Positions 52,753 through 61,823 are shown, numbered from the stretch's first letter. The stretch is DNA of 64,000 nt from Bog-473 sp963788125 (GCA_963788125.1 CAWBFN010000001.1:1302001-1366000); one strand, 5' to 3'. Translations and numbers: made by a program. The notes: generated by a model from the letters alone, not told the origin.

Positions 52753-55449
52753 CTAGCCGACCCGCTCTTCCGCCTCGGCGTCCACGGAGTCCGCACCGAG
52801 GTACGCCGCCCTGACCGCTGGATCTCGCTGCACTTCTGCCGGTGTGCCGTGCATGATCTCCTTGCCGAAGTCGAGCACGTAAATCTCGTCACACACGCTC
52901 ATCACGAGAGCCATATCGTGTTCGACCAGCACGATTCCGATTCCACGCTCCCTCACCAACGAGGACAAGAGGCTGCCGAACTCGGCCGTCTCCCGGGCGT
53001 CGAGTCCGGCCGACGGCTCGTCCAGCATGACGATGCCGAACCCGGCGGCCAGGCACCGGGCCACACCGAGCAGCCGCCGCTGATGGTTGGTCAGCCGACT
53101 TGCCGCGACGTCTGCGATCGCACTGAGGCCGCATACCTCGAGCGCATCGTCGGTCCTCTGCGTGATCTCCTCGCTGTCACTGCGGCGCCCCACCATGACG
53201 CGCATGGTCCCCGTCGTGAGCGCCGACTCGGCGGCCAGCCGCACGTTGTCCGCAGCAGAGTAGGAGTCCAAGAGGTCGACCGTCTGGAACGTCCGCCCAA
53301 GGCCCCTCTTGGCTCGGCTGGGCATCGCCAGCGAGGTGATGTCGGCATCGTCGAAGAGAACTCGACCACTGGTGATGGGCACCAGCCCCGAGCACGCGTT
53401 GAACGTCGTGGTCTTTCCCGCTCCGTTTGGCCCGATGAGCCCCGTGATCACTCCCGTTCGGTTGGAGAAGGAGAGTTTGTCGACCGCTGTCAGGCCGCCG
53501 AAGCGGACCGTCAGGTCCTTGACCTCCAGCGTGTGCGGTCGCACGTCCGGGGTGTATGCCGGTCTGAGAGTCGTACGTCTGGTCGCTCGTTTGCCAATAG
53601 AACGTGCCCCCCCAACGCGGGAGAACCAGGCGCGCCAGGACTCGGGCATAGAGGAGTTCAACCCGCACGCCACCGAGATCGCGGACACGCCGAAGACGAG
53701 CTCGAGGTAGTAGTTGACGGACGAGGATGTAATGAACACGGGCGCCAAGGCCACCCCGATACCCGTCGGCAGGGCGTACCAGGGTGCGCCTCCCACCGAA
53801 ATGACGATGAGGGCGATGTAGGTGAGCGAAAGCGTGGGGTCGAAGTTGGAGCCGGTCACCGTCCCCAGCGACATTCCACTGAGGGCCCCGGCGATGGCGG
53901 CGATGAAGGCGCTGAGGCAGAAGACCACGATCTTGACCAGCGTCACATTGGTACCACAGACGGCGACGGCGCTCTCGGACTCCGCCATGCCGTGCAGGAG
54001 ACGACCTAGCCGCGTGAAAGACACGACGACCACCACCCCGGCAATGACGACCGTCACGGCCAGCACCACGTAGTAGAAGGCCTCGTTGCCCGAGGCGAAG
54101 CTCGGTCTGGGCACGGGTATCCCGACGTTGCTGGGTCCGAACATGAGATTTGACTGGTAGAACATGTCCTGCAGCAGCAGGCCGAAGCCGAAGGTGGCGA
54201 GCGCCAGGTACAGCCCCGACAGCCGAATGGCCGGTATCGCCAGGAGTGCCCCCAACGGCACCACCACCAGGCCCGCGAGCACGAGAGCGAGAACCCAGGG
54301 CACTCCGGCTCGGTCGATGTGGGAGAAGGCGACGACGCCGATGGCGGCGAAGCTGATCTGGCACAACGACACCTGTCCCGACAGACGGACCAGCAACCCT
54401 AGGGACAACAGGAGCACCACGGTGATCAGCCCGGTCGTCCATGCCAGGAGATGCAGCGTGTCGAAGGTCGGGACGAGGAGCAGGACGACCAGGACGGCGA
54501 CGCCACCGACGCCCTGAATCCGAATGGGCATCCGCCACCGTTCGGCCGAGGGACTGTCGACGGCCATGTTGAACGCCTGGTAGGCGCGCTCGCGACGCCG
54601 GAAGAGGATCACGACGAACAGGACCAAGAAGGGGATGCTCGGCGGCAGCCCGGCCAAAATGGTGGAGGAGCCGACGTACTTCGTGGCCACGGAGGCGGCC
54701 ACCCCGATGGCGAGACCGCCGAACCAGGTCAGCGGCAGGCTGGAGAATCCTCCGATGGCCGCCGCTCCGAAGGCCTGGACGATGAGAAGCGTCAGCACCA
54801 CCGGATCGAGGTCGACCGAGGGGGCGAGGAGTATTCCCGACAGCGAGACCAAGAAGCACCCCGCCACCCAGGCCCAGCGGCGCACCGACGTCGCGCTGAC
54901 TCCCGTCAGGTCCACCAGGGATGAGTCGTCGACGACGGCCCGCATCTGTCGGCCGATCTGCGTGGTGCGAAAAAGCAGGTAGAGGGCGGCCATCAGGGCG
55001 GCCGACACCCCGAAGATGATCGCCTGGTCGTAGCCGACGTTCACCCCGCCGAGGCGGAAGGTCTCGGTCGGAAGGTACTCGGGGAACAGCTGCGCGGTCG
55101 GTCCGTAAATGAGGAAGTAGGTGGCCTCGACCACCAGAATCAGGCCGACGGTGGCGACGACCCTGAGCGCCAGCGACACTTGGGACAGCCGCTCCCCCAG
55201 ACGTTCGAGTGACAGTCCGAGCACGGCGCTCAGAACGACCAGCGTCACGACGAGCGCCACCCCCCACGGGAGACCGAGGGGGGTGACCCACAGCTCATAG
55301 AAGGTATAGGCCGCGATCGTGGCCAGGGCACCGTGGGCGAAGTTGAAAATGCCCGAGGTCTTGTAGGTCAGTACGAGGCCAATGCCGGCCAGCCCATAGA
55401 TGGAACCCGTGACCAGGCCGATGATCAGAAAGGGCAGGAGGTCGCTCAC
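52753..55449 (-). CDS. Fused LivH-LivM-LivG-type ABC transporter (two permease domains and an ATPase)
   Basis: One 898-residue chain joins three usual subunits. Residues about 1-290 are LivH-like (PFLIIGLVTGSIYGLAGIGLVLTY). About 310-620 are LivM-like (LPIRL-type LLVRLSGQVSLCQISFAAIG and PAIRLSGLYLALATFGFGLLL). From about 645 an ATPase domain begins, with LTVRFGGLTAVDKLSF, Walker A GPNGAGKTTT near 670 and Walker B IVMLDEPSAGLD. The signature position near 784 reads LTNHQRRL, not LPYGQ or LSGGQ. It is cotranscribed with LivF downstream and the binding protein upstream. Confidence 0.9.
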   Translation of the reverse strand: MSDLLPFLIIGLVTGSIYGLAGIGLVLTYKTSGIFNFAHGALATIAAYTFYELWVTPLGLPWGVALVVTLVVLSAVLGLSLERLGERLSQVSLALRVVATVGLILVVEATYFLIYGPTAQLFPEYLPTETFRLGGVNVGYDQAIIFGVSAALMAALYLLFRTTQIGRQMRAVVDDSSLVDLTGVSATSVRRWAWVAGCFLVSLSGILLAPSVDLDPVVLTLLIVQAFGAAAIGGFSSLPLTWFGGLAIGVAASVATKYVGSSTILAGLPPSIPFLVLFVVILFRRRERAYQAFNMAVDSPSAERWRMPIRIQGVGGVAVLVVLLLVPTFDTLHLLAWTTGLITVVLLLSLGLLVRLSGQVSLCQISFAAIGVVAFSHIDRAGVPWVLALVLAGLVVVPLGALLAIPAIRLSGLYLALATFGFGLLLQDMFYQSNLMFGPSNVGIPVPRPSFASGNEAFYYVVLAVTVVIAGVVVVVSFTRLGRLLHGMAESESAVAVCGTNVTLVKIVVFCLSAFIAAIAGALSGMSLGTVTGSNFDPTLSLTYIALIVISVGGAPWYALPTGIGVALAPVFITSSSVNYYLELVFGVSAISVACGLNSSMPESWRAWFSRVGGARSIGKRATRRTTLRPAYTPDVRPHTLEVKDLTVRFGGLTAVDKLSFSNRTGVITGLIGPNGAGKTTTFNACSGLVPITSGRVLFDDADITSLAMPSRAKRGLGRTFQTVDLLDSYSAADNVRLAAESALTTGTMRVMVGRRSDSEEITQRTDDALEVCGLSAIADVAASRLTNHQRRLLGVARCLAAGFGIVMLDEPSAGLDARETAEFGSLLSSLVRERGIGIVLVEHDMALVMSVCDEIYVLDFGKEIMHGTPAEVQRDPAVRAAYLGADSVDAEAEERVG

Positions 55450-55487
55450 CGGACGACCCCTACGGTGTGCGCGCTATGCGAGCAGTG

Positions 55488-56684
55488 CTACGACGCCGGT
55501 GCACAGGATAGCTTCAGCCCCTGCGGAGTAACGAACTTTCCATTCGTGATTCCGACGATGAAGAAGCAGGGGACCGTGGCCGCGGAACCCTTCGTGAAGG
55601 TCAGTGGCGGGGCGATGCCCCCCAGCGTGTCGCCCTTGAGGCTGTACAACCCGTCGAGGACAGTCGCCGGCGTCACGGACTTCGATCCCGACGCCGCTAC
55701 CGCGGCCTGGAAAAGCTTCCCTGCCGCCCAGCCCTCGATGGACGAGGCATTGACCGGCTTGCCCTTCTCGTACTTCTTCAGTGCTGCATTGTAGGCCTTG
55801 AGGGCGGGCGTGGAGTCGGAGAACCATGGGGCGTCGCCCTCCTGGGCCCTTGTCCCGTTGAAGGCGGGAATCGTCAGCCACTGGTTCGTCATGGTCCCGT
55901 CCGATGTTCCATAGACGAATTTCAGGCCCTGCTGTGCACAGGCCTCGGCCAGGTGGATGTCCGAATCACTGGGTGCGGCCGGCTCCAACCCGGTGGCCCC
56001 CGCCTGGCTGGCGGCCAGGCACTCGGGCGTCAGGTTGGGCGAGGACGCCGAGAACGCTCCGCTCCAGACGAGATCCATGCCCAACTTGGAGGCGAACTGC
56101 TTGTCCAGGGGCACGCCCTCCGAGCAGGCAGCGATCTCCGCGCAGTAGGGAACGCCGAACTTGGTCACGCCCGCCTGCTTGAGGGCGTACATCGTCCCGT
56201 AGGCGCCGGCCAGAATCGTGGTCTGCTGCGGGAAGACGTCTGCTTCACCGAATCCCAGTCCGGCGGCGTTCCCGATGATGGGAATCCCGGCCTTGGTGAC
56301 CGTCGGAACCCAGTCGGTGTCCACGTCGCTCCAGTCCCCCACGATCGCGGCGACGTGATCGTTGATGAGCTCCTGCGCGTCCGTCTCGCCGAGTGACGGC
56401 GAATCGTTGTCCTCCTTCACGATCATCTTGAGCGGATGACCATCGATCCCTCCGGCGGCGTTGACGGAGGAGACCCAGGCCTGAAGGGCCCAGAGAGCCT
56501 GCTCGGAGGAAGATGCCTGGCTACCCGTGTAGCTCCCCAGGGTGCCGATCACGATCGGCGTCCCACTGGCCGCCCTCGTGGCCGCGGACGCGGCGACCGA
56601 CGAACCGATACCGGCAAAGAGAAAGGCGGAGAGGCACAGGGAAAAGGCACCCAACGCGATCGGCGACCGCCTCAGTGATGACAT
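55488..56684 (-). CDS. Periplasmic-type substrate-binding protein of branched-chain amino acid (HAAT) ABC importer
   Basis: The 398-residue protein has an N-terminal signal: Arg-rich start, hydrophobic GAFSLCLSAFLFAGIG and a likely cleavage near AASA (about 33). The only Cys there is not in a lipobox context. The mature part opens with TPIVIGTLGSYTGSQASS, as in LivJ-like proteins, with GDWSDVDTDW and VDGY-type SSIEGWAAGKLFQAAVAASG. AGAGG lies upstream of the ATG at 56684. It binds the substrate of the fused LivHMG/LivF importer. Ligand class is small carboxylate, amide or amino acid. Confidence 0.9.
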   Translation of the reverse strand: MSSLRRSPIALGAFSLCLSAFLFAGIGSSVAASAATRAASGTPIVIGTLGSYTGSQASSSEQALWALQAWVSSVNAAGGIDGHPLKMIVKEDNDSPSLGETDAQELINDHVAAIVGDWSDVDTDWVPTVTKAGIPIIGNAAGLGFGEADVFPQQTTILAGAYGTMYALKQAGVTKFGVPYCAEIAACSEGVPLDKQFASKLGMDLVWSGAFSASSPNLTPECLAASQAGATGLEPAAPSDSDIHLAEACAQQGLKFVYGTSDGTMTNQWLTIPAFNGTRAQEGDAPWFSDSTPALKAYNAALKKYEKGKPVNASSIEGWAAGKLFQAAVAASGSKSVTPATVLDGLYSLKGDTLGGIAPPLTFTKGSAATVPCFFIVGITNGKFVTPQGLKLSCAPAS

Positions 56685-56800
56685 GGGTCGCCTCTTTCGA
56701 GCGGCTGACCCACGCGAACCCCAAGGACTGACGTCGACCTGTCTCACTGGTGCATTCCCCCCTTGTTGCCTTCTCCCGTGTGCGCGAGGCAACGTAACAT

Positions 56801-56823
56801 TGTTTCAACGCGCGCGTCAAACA
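56801..56823. promoter_or_regulatory. Imperfect palindrome between binding-protein and TetR genes
   Basis: TGTTT at 56801-56805 and AAACA at 56819-56823 flank a GC-alternating centre. The site is 117 nt upstream of the binding-protein start and 148 nt upstream of the TetR start. It suits a TetR operator that would control both genes, but the arms are only five bases. Confidence 0.35.
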
Positions 56824-56970
56824 TTTAAGGTACAACCGGACTGCCCTTTTTCCGAGGGGCAGGTCATCAGCGGTATATGGGTCGCACGCTGGGCGTCCCG
56901 GCAGTCCAACCAGCGTGTCGAGCTACGCTTCATCAGCTACCCCGCCGCCGACCACGCCGAGAGGAGGGCC

Positions 56971-57732
56971 GTGTCGAAGGAAAAGGTTGCGCCGCCGACC
57001 GGCCTCCCGACCTCTTCACCCCTGGCAGCTCGTACGCGGGCGCACGCATCCCGTCGCGAGGCGCCGGTTGCCGAGCATGGGGCCCAAGGAGTCACGAACG
57101 ACAACTATCAGCAGCGCAAGAACATTCTTGTGCACCACGCAGCCGAGCTCTTTCACGCCAGGGGCCTGCGGGAGACGTCGCTGAGCGACATCGCCGGCGC
57201 GGCTGGGCTCGACCGGGCAAGTTTCTACTATTACTTTCAGAACAAAGAAGCGATTCTGGCTGAAGTACTGCAATTCGCATTAGCCGAGAGTACGGCCACC
57301 TTACGTCGCATTGCCGAGGACGATCTAAGCCCGGACGAAAAGTTGCGCCGCCTGATTGTGACAACAATGCAACTCTTCGAACAGCACTACCCCTATCTCT
57401 ACGTCTACGTCCGGATGGCGCGAGACGACGTGGACGCGCTGCCAGTTTCACCTGAACTCAAGGCCTGGCTCATTCGACACTCCTATGAGAGTTCGAGCAT
57501 CTGGCGAGAGGTGATTGTCGAAGGTATCCGCTCTGGCGTGTTTGCCAGCGAACTCCCCGTCAACATGGTCAACTCGACAATTCTTGGCGCGCTGTCGTCG
57601 TCCCATTACTGGTACCGCCCCGATGGGAAGATGAGTCCGGAGGCAGTTGGTGAAGGGCTCGCCAACCTACTCATCGACGGCCTTCGTCCCAAGAGCGCAC
57701 GGAAAGAAGTACCGTCGACATCAAGAGCGTGA
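56971..57732 (+). CDS. TetR-family transcriptional regulator
   Basis: The 253-residue protein has about 45 polar N-terminal residues, then the helix-turn-helix (ILVHHAAELFHARGLRETSLSDIAGAAGLDRASFYYYFQNKEAIL) and an effector domain with LIVTTMQLFEQHYPYLYVYVRMARDDV. GAGGAGG lies 3 nt before the GTG at 56971. Upstream in-frame codons would extend into the opposite gene and are unlikely. It is divergent from the transporter operon, so it probably represses that operon. Its end overlaps the convergent CaiB/BaiF gene by 12 nt. Confidence 0.86.
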   Translation: MSKEKVAPPTGLPTSSPLAARTRAHASRREAPVAEHGAQGVTNDNYQQRKNILVHHAAELFHARGLRETSLSDIAGAAGLDRASFYYYFQNKEAILAEVLQFALAESTATLRRIAEDDLSPDEKLRRLIVTTMQLFEQHYPYLYVYVRMARDDVDALPVSPELKAWLIRHSYESSSIWREVIVEGIRSGVFASELPVNMVNSTILGALSSSHYWYRPDGKMSPEAVGEGLANLLIDGLRPKSARKEVPSTSRA

Positions 57733-58977
57733 CTCCCCGCCCGCATCCGTGGTGCGCGGGATTCCAAGAAGCTCCTCGGTGTGCTCGCCGACCAGAGGCG
57801 GACGTCGGCTGATCGCCCAGGGCGATGCAGCCATCTTGAACGGGGCCCCCGGGTAGTCAACCTCGCGGGCGAGCTCGTCGTGCTTCACGCGAACCTGGAA
57901 ACCGCGTGCCCGGAAGTGACGGTTTTCGTAGGCTTCCTCGGGCGAGAAGATGATTCCGCACTGCAGATCACGACCCTGAGCCCCCTCGAAGAAGTCCAAG
58001 GCCGGGATATTGGCCGCGATGTGCATCAGTGCCGTCCGGCCCGCCCCCAGGATGGCCAAGACCTCGGGATCACCGAAGTCCTTGCTGACATTGATGCCGC
58101 CGCGTTCGACGCCCAGTTCCAGAAAGAACACCTCGGGACATGTCTCGCGCAGGTCGAGCTCGTCGAGCCATACAAGCAGCGCTTCGTAGTCCTGCGCGCT
58201 CTGGGGCAGGAACCCAGTGGTGATGTAGCGGCCGTCCGCTGCCTGTCCTTGCACCTCCATCGTCGGAGTGATGAACGCATGGCGACCGGTCTGACGTTGG
58301 ACGGTCTGCCCCGCCACCAGCCAGACGAAGGTGCCGCTCTCCGTGGTCACGTTGCAGGCGGCCGACACACTGACGTCGACGTGCTGGCCGGCGCCGGTGG
58401 AATCTCGATGGATCAGGGCACCGAGCGTCGCCATGGCGGCATGGACGCCGCCTATCTGTAGCGTCTGACTGCCGCGCCCTCGCATGGGCGGGAGCGAGTG
58501 GTCGTCATAGCCGTTGAGCCAGGCCAGACCCGACACCGCGGCGAGCGTCAGATCGATCCATGGTTCGGCCGAGCGGGCGCTCCGGCGGCCGTGGCTGGTC
58601 ACCGATGTCCAGACCAACTCGGGATGTGCCGCCCGGAGATCCGAGTGGTCGAGGCCAAGCGCGGCCAACCTACCGGGCTTTTCCCCCTCGATCACGATGT
58701 CGGCGTCCGCGACAAGCTGGCGGAGGTGCTCGGCTCCACGGGGGGAGCTCAGATCCAGCACTACGCTGCGCTTCGACGTGTTGTAGTACCACCACCACAG
58801 GCTGCGATCGGGGTGGGGCTCGTCATTGACGAACGGACCGAAACTGCGGGTGAAATGTCCTCCCGGCGGCTCGACCACCACCACGTCGGCCCCCAGGTCA
58901 CCGAGCAGCTTGGCGGACCAGGCGCCCCAAAGACTGGCCAGCTCAATGACACGCACACCGTGCAGGGAGCCGCTCAA
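57721..58977 (-). CDS. CaiB/BaiF-family protein lacking the catalytic Asp
   Basis: The 418-residue protein has the family N-terminus GVRVIELASLWGAWSAKLLGDLGADVVVVEPP, DADIVIEGEKPGRLAALGLD and a conserved STGAGQHVDVS. The position equivalent to the catalytic Asp of CoA-transferases reads TLQIGGVHAA (about 172-181) with no acidic residue. This suggests it is the non-catalytic partner of the neighbouring member. The TTG start at 58977 overlaps the preceding stop (TTGA). It is the last gene of the ACAD-CaiB-CaiB operon. Confidence 0.88.
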   Translation of the reverse strand: MSGSLHGVRVIELASLWGAWSAKLLGDLGADVVVVEPPGGHFTRSFGPFVNDEPHPDRSLWWWYYNTSKRSVVLDLSSPRGAEHLRQLVADADIVIEGEKPGRLAALGLDHSDLRAAHPELVWTSVTSHGRRSARSAEPWIDLTLAAVSGLAWLNGYDDHSLPPMRGRGSQTLQIGGVHAAMATLGALIHRDSTGAGQHVDVSVSAACNVTTESGTFVWLVAGQTVQRQTGRHAFITPTMEVQGQAADGRYITTGFLPQSAQDYEALLVWLDELDLRETCPEVFFLELGVERGGINVSKDFGDPEVLAILGAGRTALMHIAANIPALDFFEGAQGRDLQCGIIFSPEEAYENRHFRARGFQVRVKHDELAREVDYPGAPFKMAASPWAISRRPPLVGEHTEELLGIPRTTDAGGESRS

Positions 58978-60215
58978 AACACGCCCTCCCCTTGCAAGGT
59001 GGTGAACTCCTCGTTGGTGAGTCCGAGCAGTTCGCAGAAGACTTCGCGGTTGTGCTCACCAAGCAGTGGCGCCCCGCGTTCGATGCGCCAGTCCGTCTGC
59101 GAGAAGTGTGCCGGGATGCCATCCACCCGGACGTCGCCGATTACGGGATGAACCACGGTGGGAAACAGGCCCCACGCCGCATTGTCCGGGTCACGCTCGA
59201 TACGATCCTCGGACATGGCCACCGGCGCCGCTGGCACGCCGGCGGCGAGCAACATGTCCGCCACCTGGTACCGGCTGTGTTTCGACGTCCACTGCGAGAC
59301 CAACCGGTCCAACTCCGCCTGGGCTTCCAGACGACCGGCGAGCGTGTCGAAACGAGCGTCGTCGGCCCACGACTCGCGGCACACGGTCCCGAACGCGACC
59401 CAGTCGACGTCGTCGCGGCACGCCAACGCCACCCACCGGTCCTCTTCGTCGGTCGGAAAGATTCCATGTGGCGCCATCGGGGGGTTGTCACTGTGATTCG
59501 AGTCCGGCATCCCTGGCCGGCGTAGTGGTCTCCCATTGACCGTGTAGTCCAGGAGATCTGGGCCGGTAAGCCCGAGCCCTGCTTCGGTACAGGACATGTC
59601 CACCGACTGCCCTTCGCCACTTCGGTTGCGGTGCGCGAGCGCGGCCAGGACTGCGGCCGCCATCAGATTGGCGCCCATGTGATCCATGTAGGAGAACCCC
59701 CAACCGGCCGGAGGCGCGTCGGGCAACCCGACCCCGAAGGTCAACCCGCATACCGCCTGGACGACGGGACCGAATGTCTTGAAATTGGCGTAGGGCCCGC
59801 TGTGGCCGAATCCGGAATTCGAGACGTAAATGATGTCGGGCCTGATGGATCGCATCTCGTCATAGGAGAATCCGAGCTTGGTCATCACGCCGGCAGCGAA
59901 GTTCTCGGTGACCACGTCGGACACTGCGATCAGGCGACGCAAGAGGTCACGGCCCGACTCGAGACGCAGATTGAGAGTCACTCCCAGCTTCTCCACGTTG
60001 TGGTTGTTGAATCCTCCGCCGAGTTCCATCCCGCGTCGGTCGTCGACGTACGGCGGCGAACCGCGGACGATGTCCCATGCGCCCTGGCGCACCGGGTCCT
60101 CGACCCGAATCACGCGGGCACCCAAGGCCGCCAAGTAGCGGGTTGCTCCGGCGCCGGCGAGCTGGCCGCTCAGGTCGCAGATGGTGACATGGCTCAATGC
60201 CTGCACGTTCGTCAC
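58974..60215 (-). CDS. CaiB/BaiF-family CoA-transferase with catalytic Asp
   Basis: The 413-residue protein has VTICDLSGQLAGAGATRYLAALGARVIRVEDPVRQGAWDIVRG, NNHNVEKLGVTLNL, SDVVTENFAAGVM and GEGQSVDMS. The catalytic Asp is kept in SYMDHMG (Asp178). This is a class III CoA-transferase: it moves CoA from a donor such as succinyl-CoA to a carboxylic acid. The start GTG at 60215 follows the acyl-CoA dehydrogenase stop directly (TGAGTG). With the Asp-less member downstream it may form a heterodimer. Confidence 0.9.
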   Translation of the reverse strand: MTNVQALSHVTICDLSGQLAGAGATRYLAALGARVIRVEDPVRQGAWDIVRGSPPYVDDRRGMELGGGFNNHNVEKLGVTLNLRLESGRDLLRRLIAVSDVVTENFAAGVMTKLGFSYDEMRSIRPDIIYVSNSGFGHSGPYANFKTFGPVVQAVCGLTFGVGLPDAPPAGWGFSYMDHMGANLMAAAVLAALAHRNRSGEGQSVDMSCTEAGLGLTGPDLLDYTVNGRPLRRPGMPDSNHSDNPPMAPHGIFPTDEEDRWVALACRDDVDWVAFGTVCRESWADDARFDTLAGRLEAQAELDRLVSQWTSKHSRYQVADMLLAAGVPAAPVAMSEDRIERDPDNAAWGLFPTVVHPVIGDVRVDGIPAHFSQTDWRIERGAPLLGEHNREVFCELLGLTNEEFTTLQGEGVF

Positions 60216-61574
60216 TCAGTACTTCTGCACCGGTGGGTCCAGCTCGAGGTTGGCCCGGCTTTCCTCGAACGTCACGCCCAGCTCCTCGAGGAGGGGTGCC
60301 AGCTTGTCCTGCGCCCAGACTTTCCTCTCCCATACGACCTCCGTCGGGAAGTGTCCCGGTGCCGGCGCGTATTCCCGGAGGAGTTGCTTGGAGACCGTGG
60401 CGTGGTGAAGCTCGGTGACTCCGTCGGCAACACCCTCGTGCAGTGCCGTGGCCATTCTCTGCCCGAAGCGCATGACGTTTGAAAGCCCGATCGCCCCGTG
60501 CAGGTGGACTGTCCGTATGGTCACGTCCTGGGCGAGCTTCGCCATTGCCGCCTTGACCGCCGCGATCATCTTGCGGCCCTCGCGTCCGTGTTCGAGTTGC
60601 TGGTCGAACATCCACGCCGTGTACAGAACCAGCAGGCGGAACTGCATGTACTCGATATAGCTCCGCGATATCGCCTCCTGCACCGCCTGCTTCTCGCTCA
60701 GCAGCTGGCCATAGGAAGACCGACTCAATGCACGCTCCGCCATCATGTCGATCATCTGCTTGACCACACCGATCGTACGCTGCGCATGATGCAGACGACC
60801 GCCGCCCAGCCTCGACTGGGCCACCTTGAACCCCTCGCCTACGGGCCCCAAGCGGGCCGAGTCCGGGACGCGGACGTCGTTGAAGCGAAGCCAGGGATGG
60901 CCGCCGCTACCGGGTCCATCCGTCCACAGGCCGATGTTCCGCACGATCTGAAACCCAGGAGCGTCCGTGGGGACGATGAACATCGTCGCTCTGCTGTAGA
61001 CCGGAGCATCGGGATCGGTGGCACACATGACGATCATGAAGGCCGCATGATTGGCGTTCGAGGCGAAGAACTTCTCCCCGCTGATGATCCAGTCGTCGCC
61101 GTCGCGGATCGCCCGGCAGTGGAGATTGGTGGGATCCGAACCACCTTGCGGCTCGGTCATGGCGAAGCAGGAGAACACGTCGTTGGCCAGCAACGGCTCG
61201 AGATAGCGCTCCTTTTGCTCGGGAGTCCCGAACATGGCCAGGATCTCGGAGTTCCCGCTGTCGGGGCCCTGGCAACCGAAGACCACCGACGAGAAACCCG
61301 ATCCGCCAAAGATCTCGTTCAGGTAAGTGAGCTTCACGGCCCCGAACCCCTGGCCACCGAGGTGAGGTGGCAGGTGCGCCGCCCACAGACCCTGGTCCTT
61401 CACCTCCTGCTGCAAGTGTCGGACGATCTTGCGCAGCGGAGCATTGCCGATGTCAAACGGGGCGTCGATGTCGTAGTCATAGAGGTAGTCGATCGGGCGC
61501 ACCTTGTTGTCGACGAACTCCCTGACCCAGTCGAGTTTCTCTTGGAACTCCGGCTCTATCGCGAAATCAACCAT
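60216..61574 (-). CDS. Acyl-CoA dehydrogenase
   Basis: The 452-residue FAD enzyme has LPPHLGGQGFGAVKLTYLNEIFGGSG, CFAMTEPQGGSD (flavin site), WIISGEKFFASNA, GGGRLHHAQRTIG and HLHGAIGLSNVMRFGQRM with GVADGVTELHHATVSK. It oxidises an acyl-CoA to an enoyl-CoA. GAGGGAGGGC precedes the ATG at 61574, which fixes the start, and all farther codons lie in upstream DNA without family content. It leads the three-gene operon with the two CaiB/BaiF proteins. Palindromes at 61646-61680 and 61788-61802 lie upstream. Confidence 0.92.
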   Translation of the reverse strand: MVDFAIEPEFQEKLDWVREFVDNKVRPIDYLYDYDIDAPFDIGNAPLRKIVRHLQQEVKDQGLWAAHLPPHLGGQGFGAVKLTYLNEIFGGSGFSSVVFGCQGPDSGNSEILAMFGTPEQKERYLEPLLANDVFSCFAMTEPQGGSDPTNLHCRAIRDGDDWIISGEKFFASNANHAAFMIVMCATDPDAPVYSRATMFIVPTDAPGFQIVRNIGLWTDGPGSGGHPWLRFNDVRVPDSARLGPVGEGFKVAQSRLGGGRLHHAQRTIGVVKQMIDMMAERALSRSSYGQLLSEKQAVQEAISRSYIEYMQFRLLVLYTAWMFDQQLEHGREGRKMIAAVKAAMAKLAQDVTIRTVHLHGAIGLSNVMRFGQRMATALHEGVADGVTELHHATVSKQLLREYAPAPGHFPTEVVWERKVWAQDKLAPLLEELGVTFEESRANLELDPPVQKY

Positions 61575-61645
61575 GAAGCCCTCCCTCGTCCACCCGTCGT
61601 GCGAGAAGGCACGGGCCCCACGGATGGGTACGGGCTTGTCGCACT

Positions 61646-61680
61646 CGGAATCATGTTCTCCTCCGTCAGAATATGATTCC
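61646..61680. promoter_or_regulatory. Operator-like inverted repeat upstream of the acyl-CoA dehydrogenase operon
   Basis: GGAATCAT at 61647-61654 is repeated as ATGATTCC at 61673-61680, an exact 8-bp inverted repeat with an 18-nt spacer. The left half also reads CGGAATCATGTTC, close to the palindrome at 61788-61802. The site lies 73-106 nt upstream of the acyl-CoA dehydrogenase start on the minus strand and between divergent operons. Confidence 0.45.
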
Positions 61681-61787
61681 GGAACCGAGAGCACAAGGGA
61701 GGACGGCCCTGACGCGCCGGGCGCTCGTCCGCTCCCTGCGCAACGCCGTTCCATTGACACGGCTCCCGGGCAGTGGCAGAATATTGT

Positions 61788-61802
61788 CGGAACGATGTTC
61801 CG
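61788..61802. promoter_or_regulatory. 15-bp perfect palindrome CGGAAC-GAT-GTTCCG before the oxidoreductase operon
   Basis: CGGAAC at 61788-61793 and GTTCCG at 61797-61802 are exact inverted repeats, 21 nt upstream of the oxidoreductase gamma-subunit start. The same arrangement with three mismatches is found at 61646-61660. Two similar sites on either side of a divergent promoter region suggest a common regulator that is not encoded nearby. Confidence 0.5.
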
Positions 61803-61823
61803 TAAAAGGCGAGGAAGGACACA

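Noticed and set aside
51880..54009. Long plus-strand open frame of about 709 codons over the LivF/LivHMG genes
   Set aside because: The translation is low-complexity and has no domain. The opposite strand encodes complete ABC domains.
53177..55291. Second long minus-strand frame of about 704 codons inside the LivHMG gene
   Set aside because: It has the Arg/Gly-rich composition of an out-of-frame reading and no hydrophobic permease segments.
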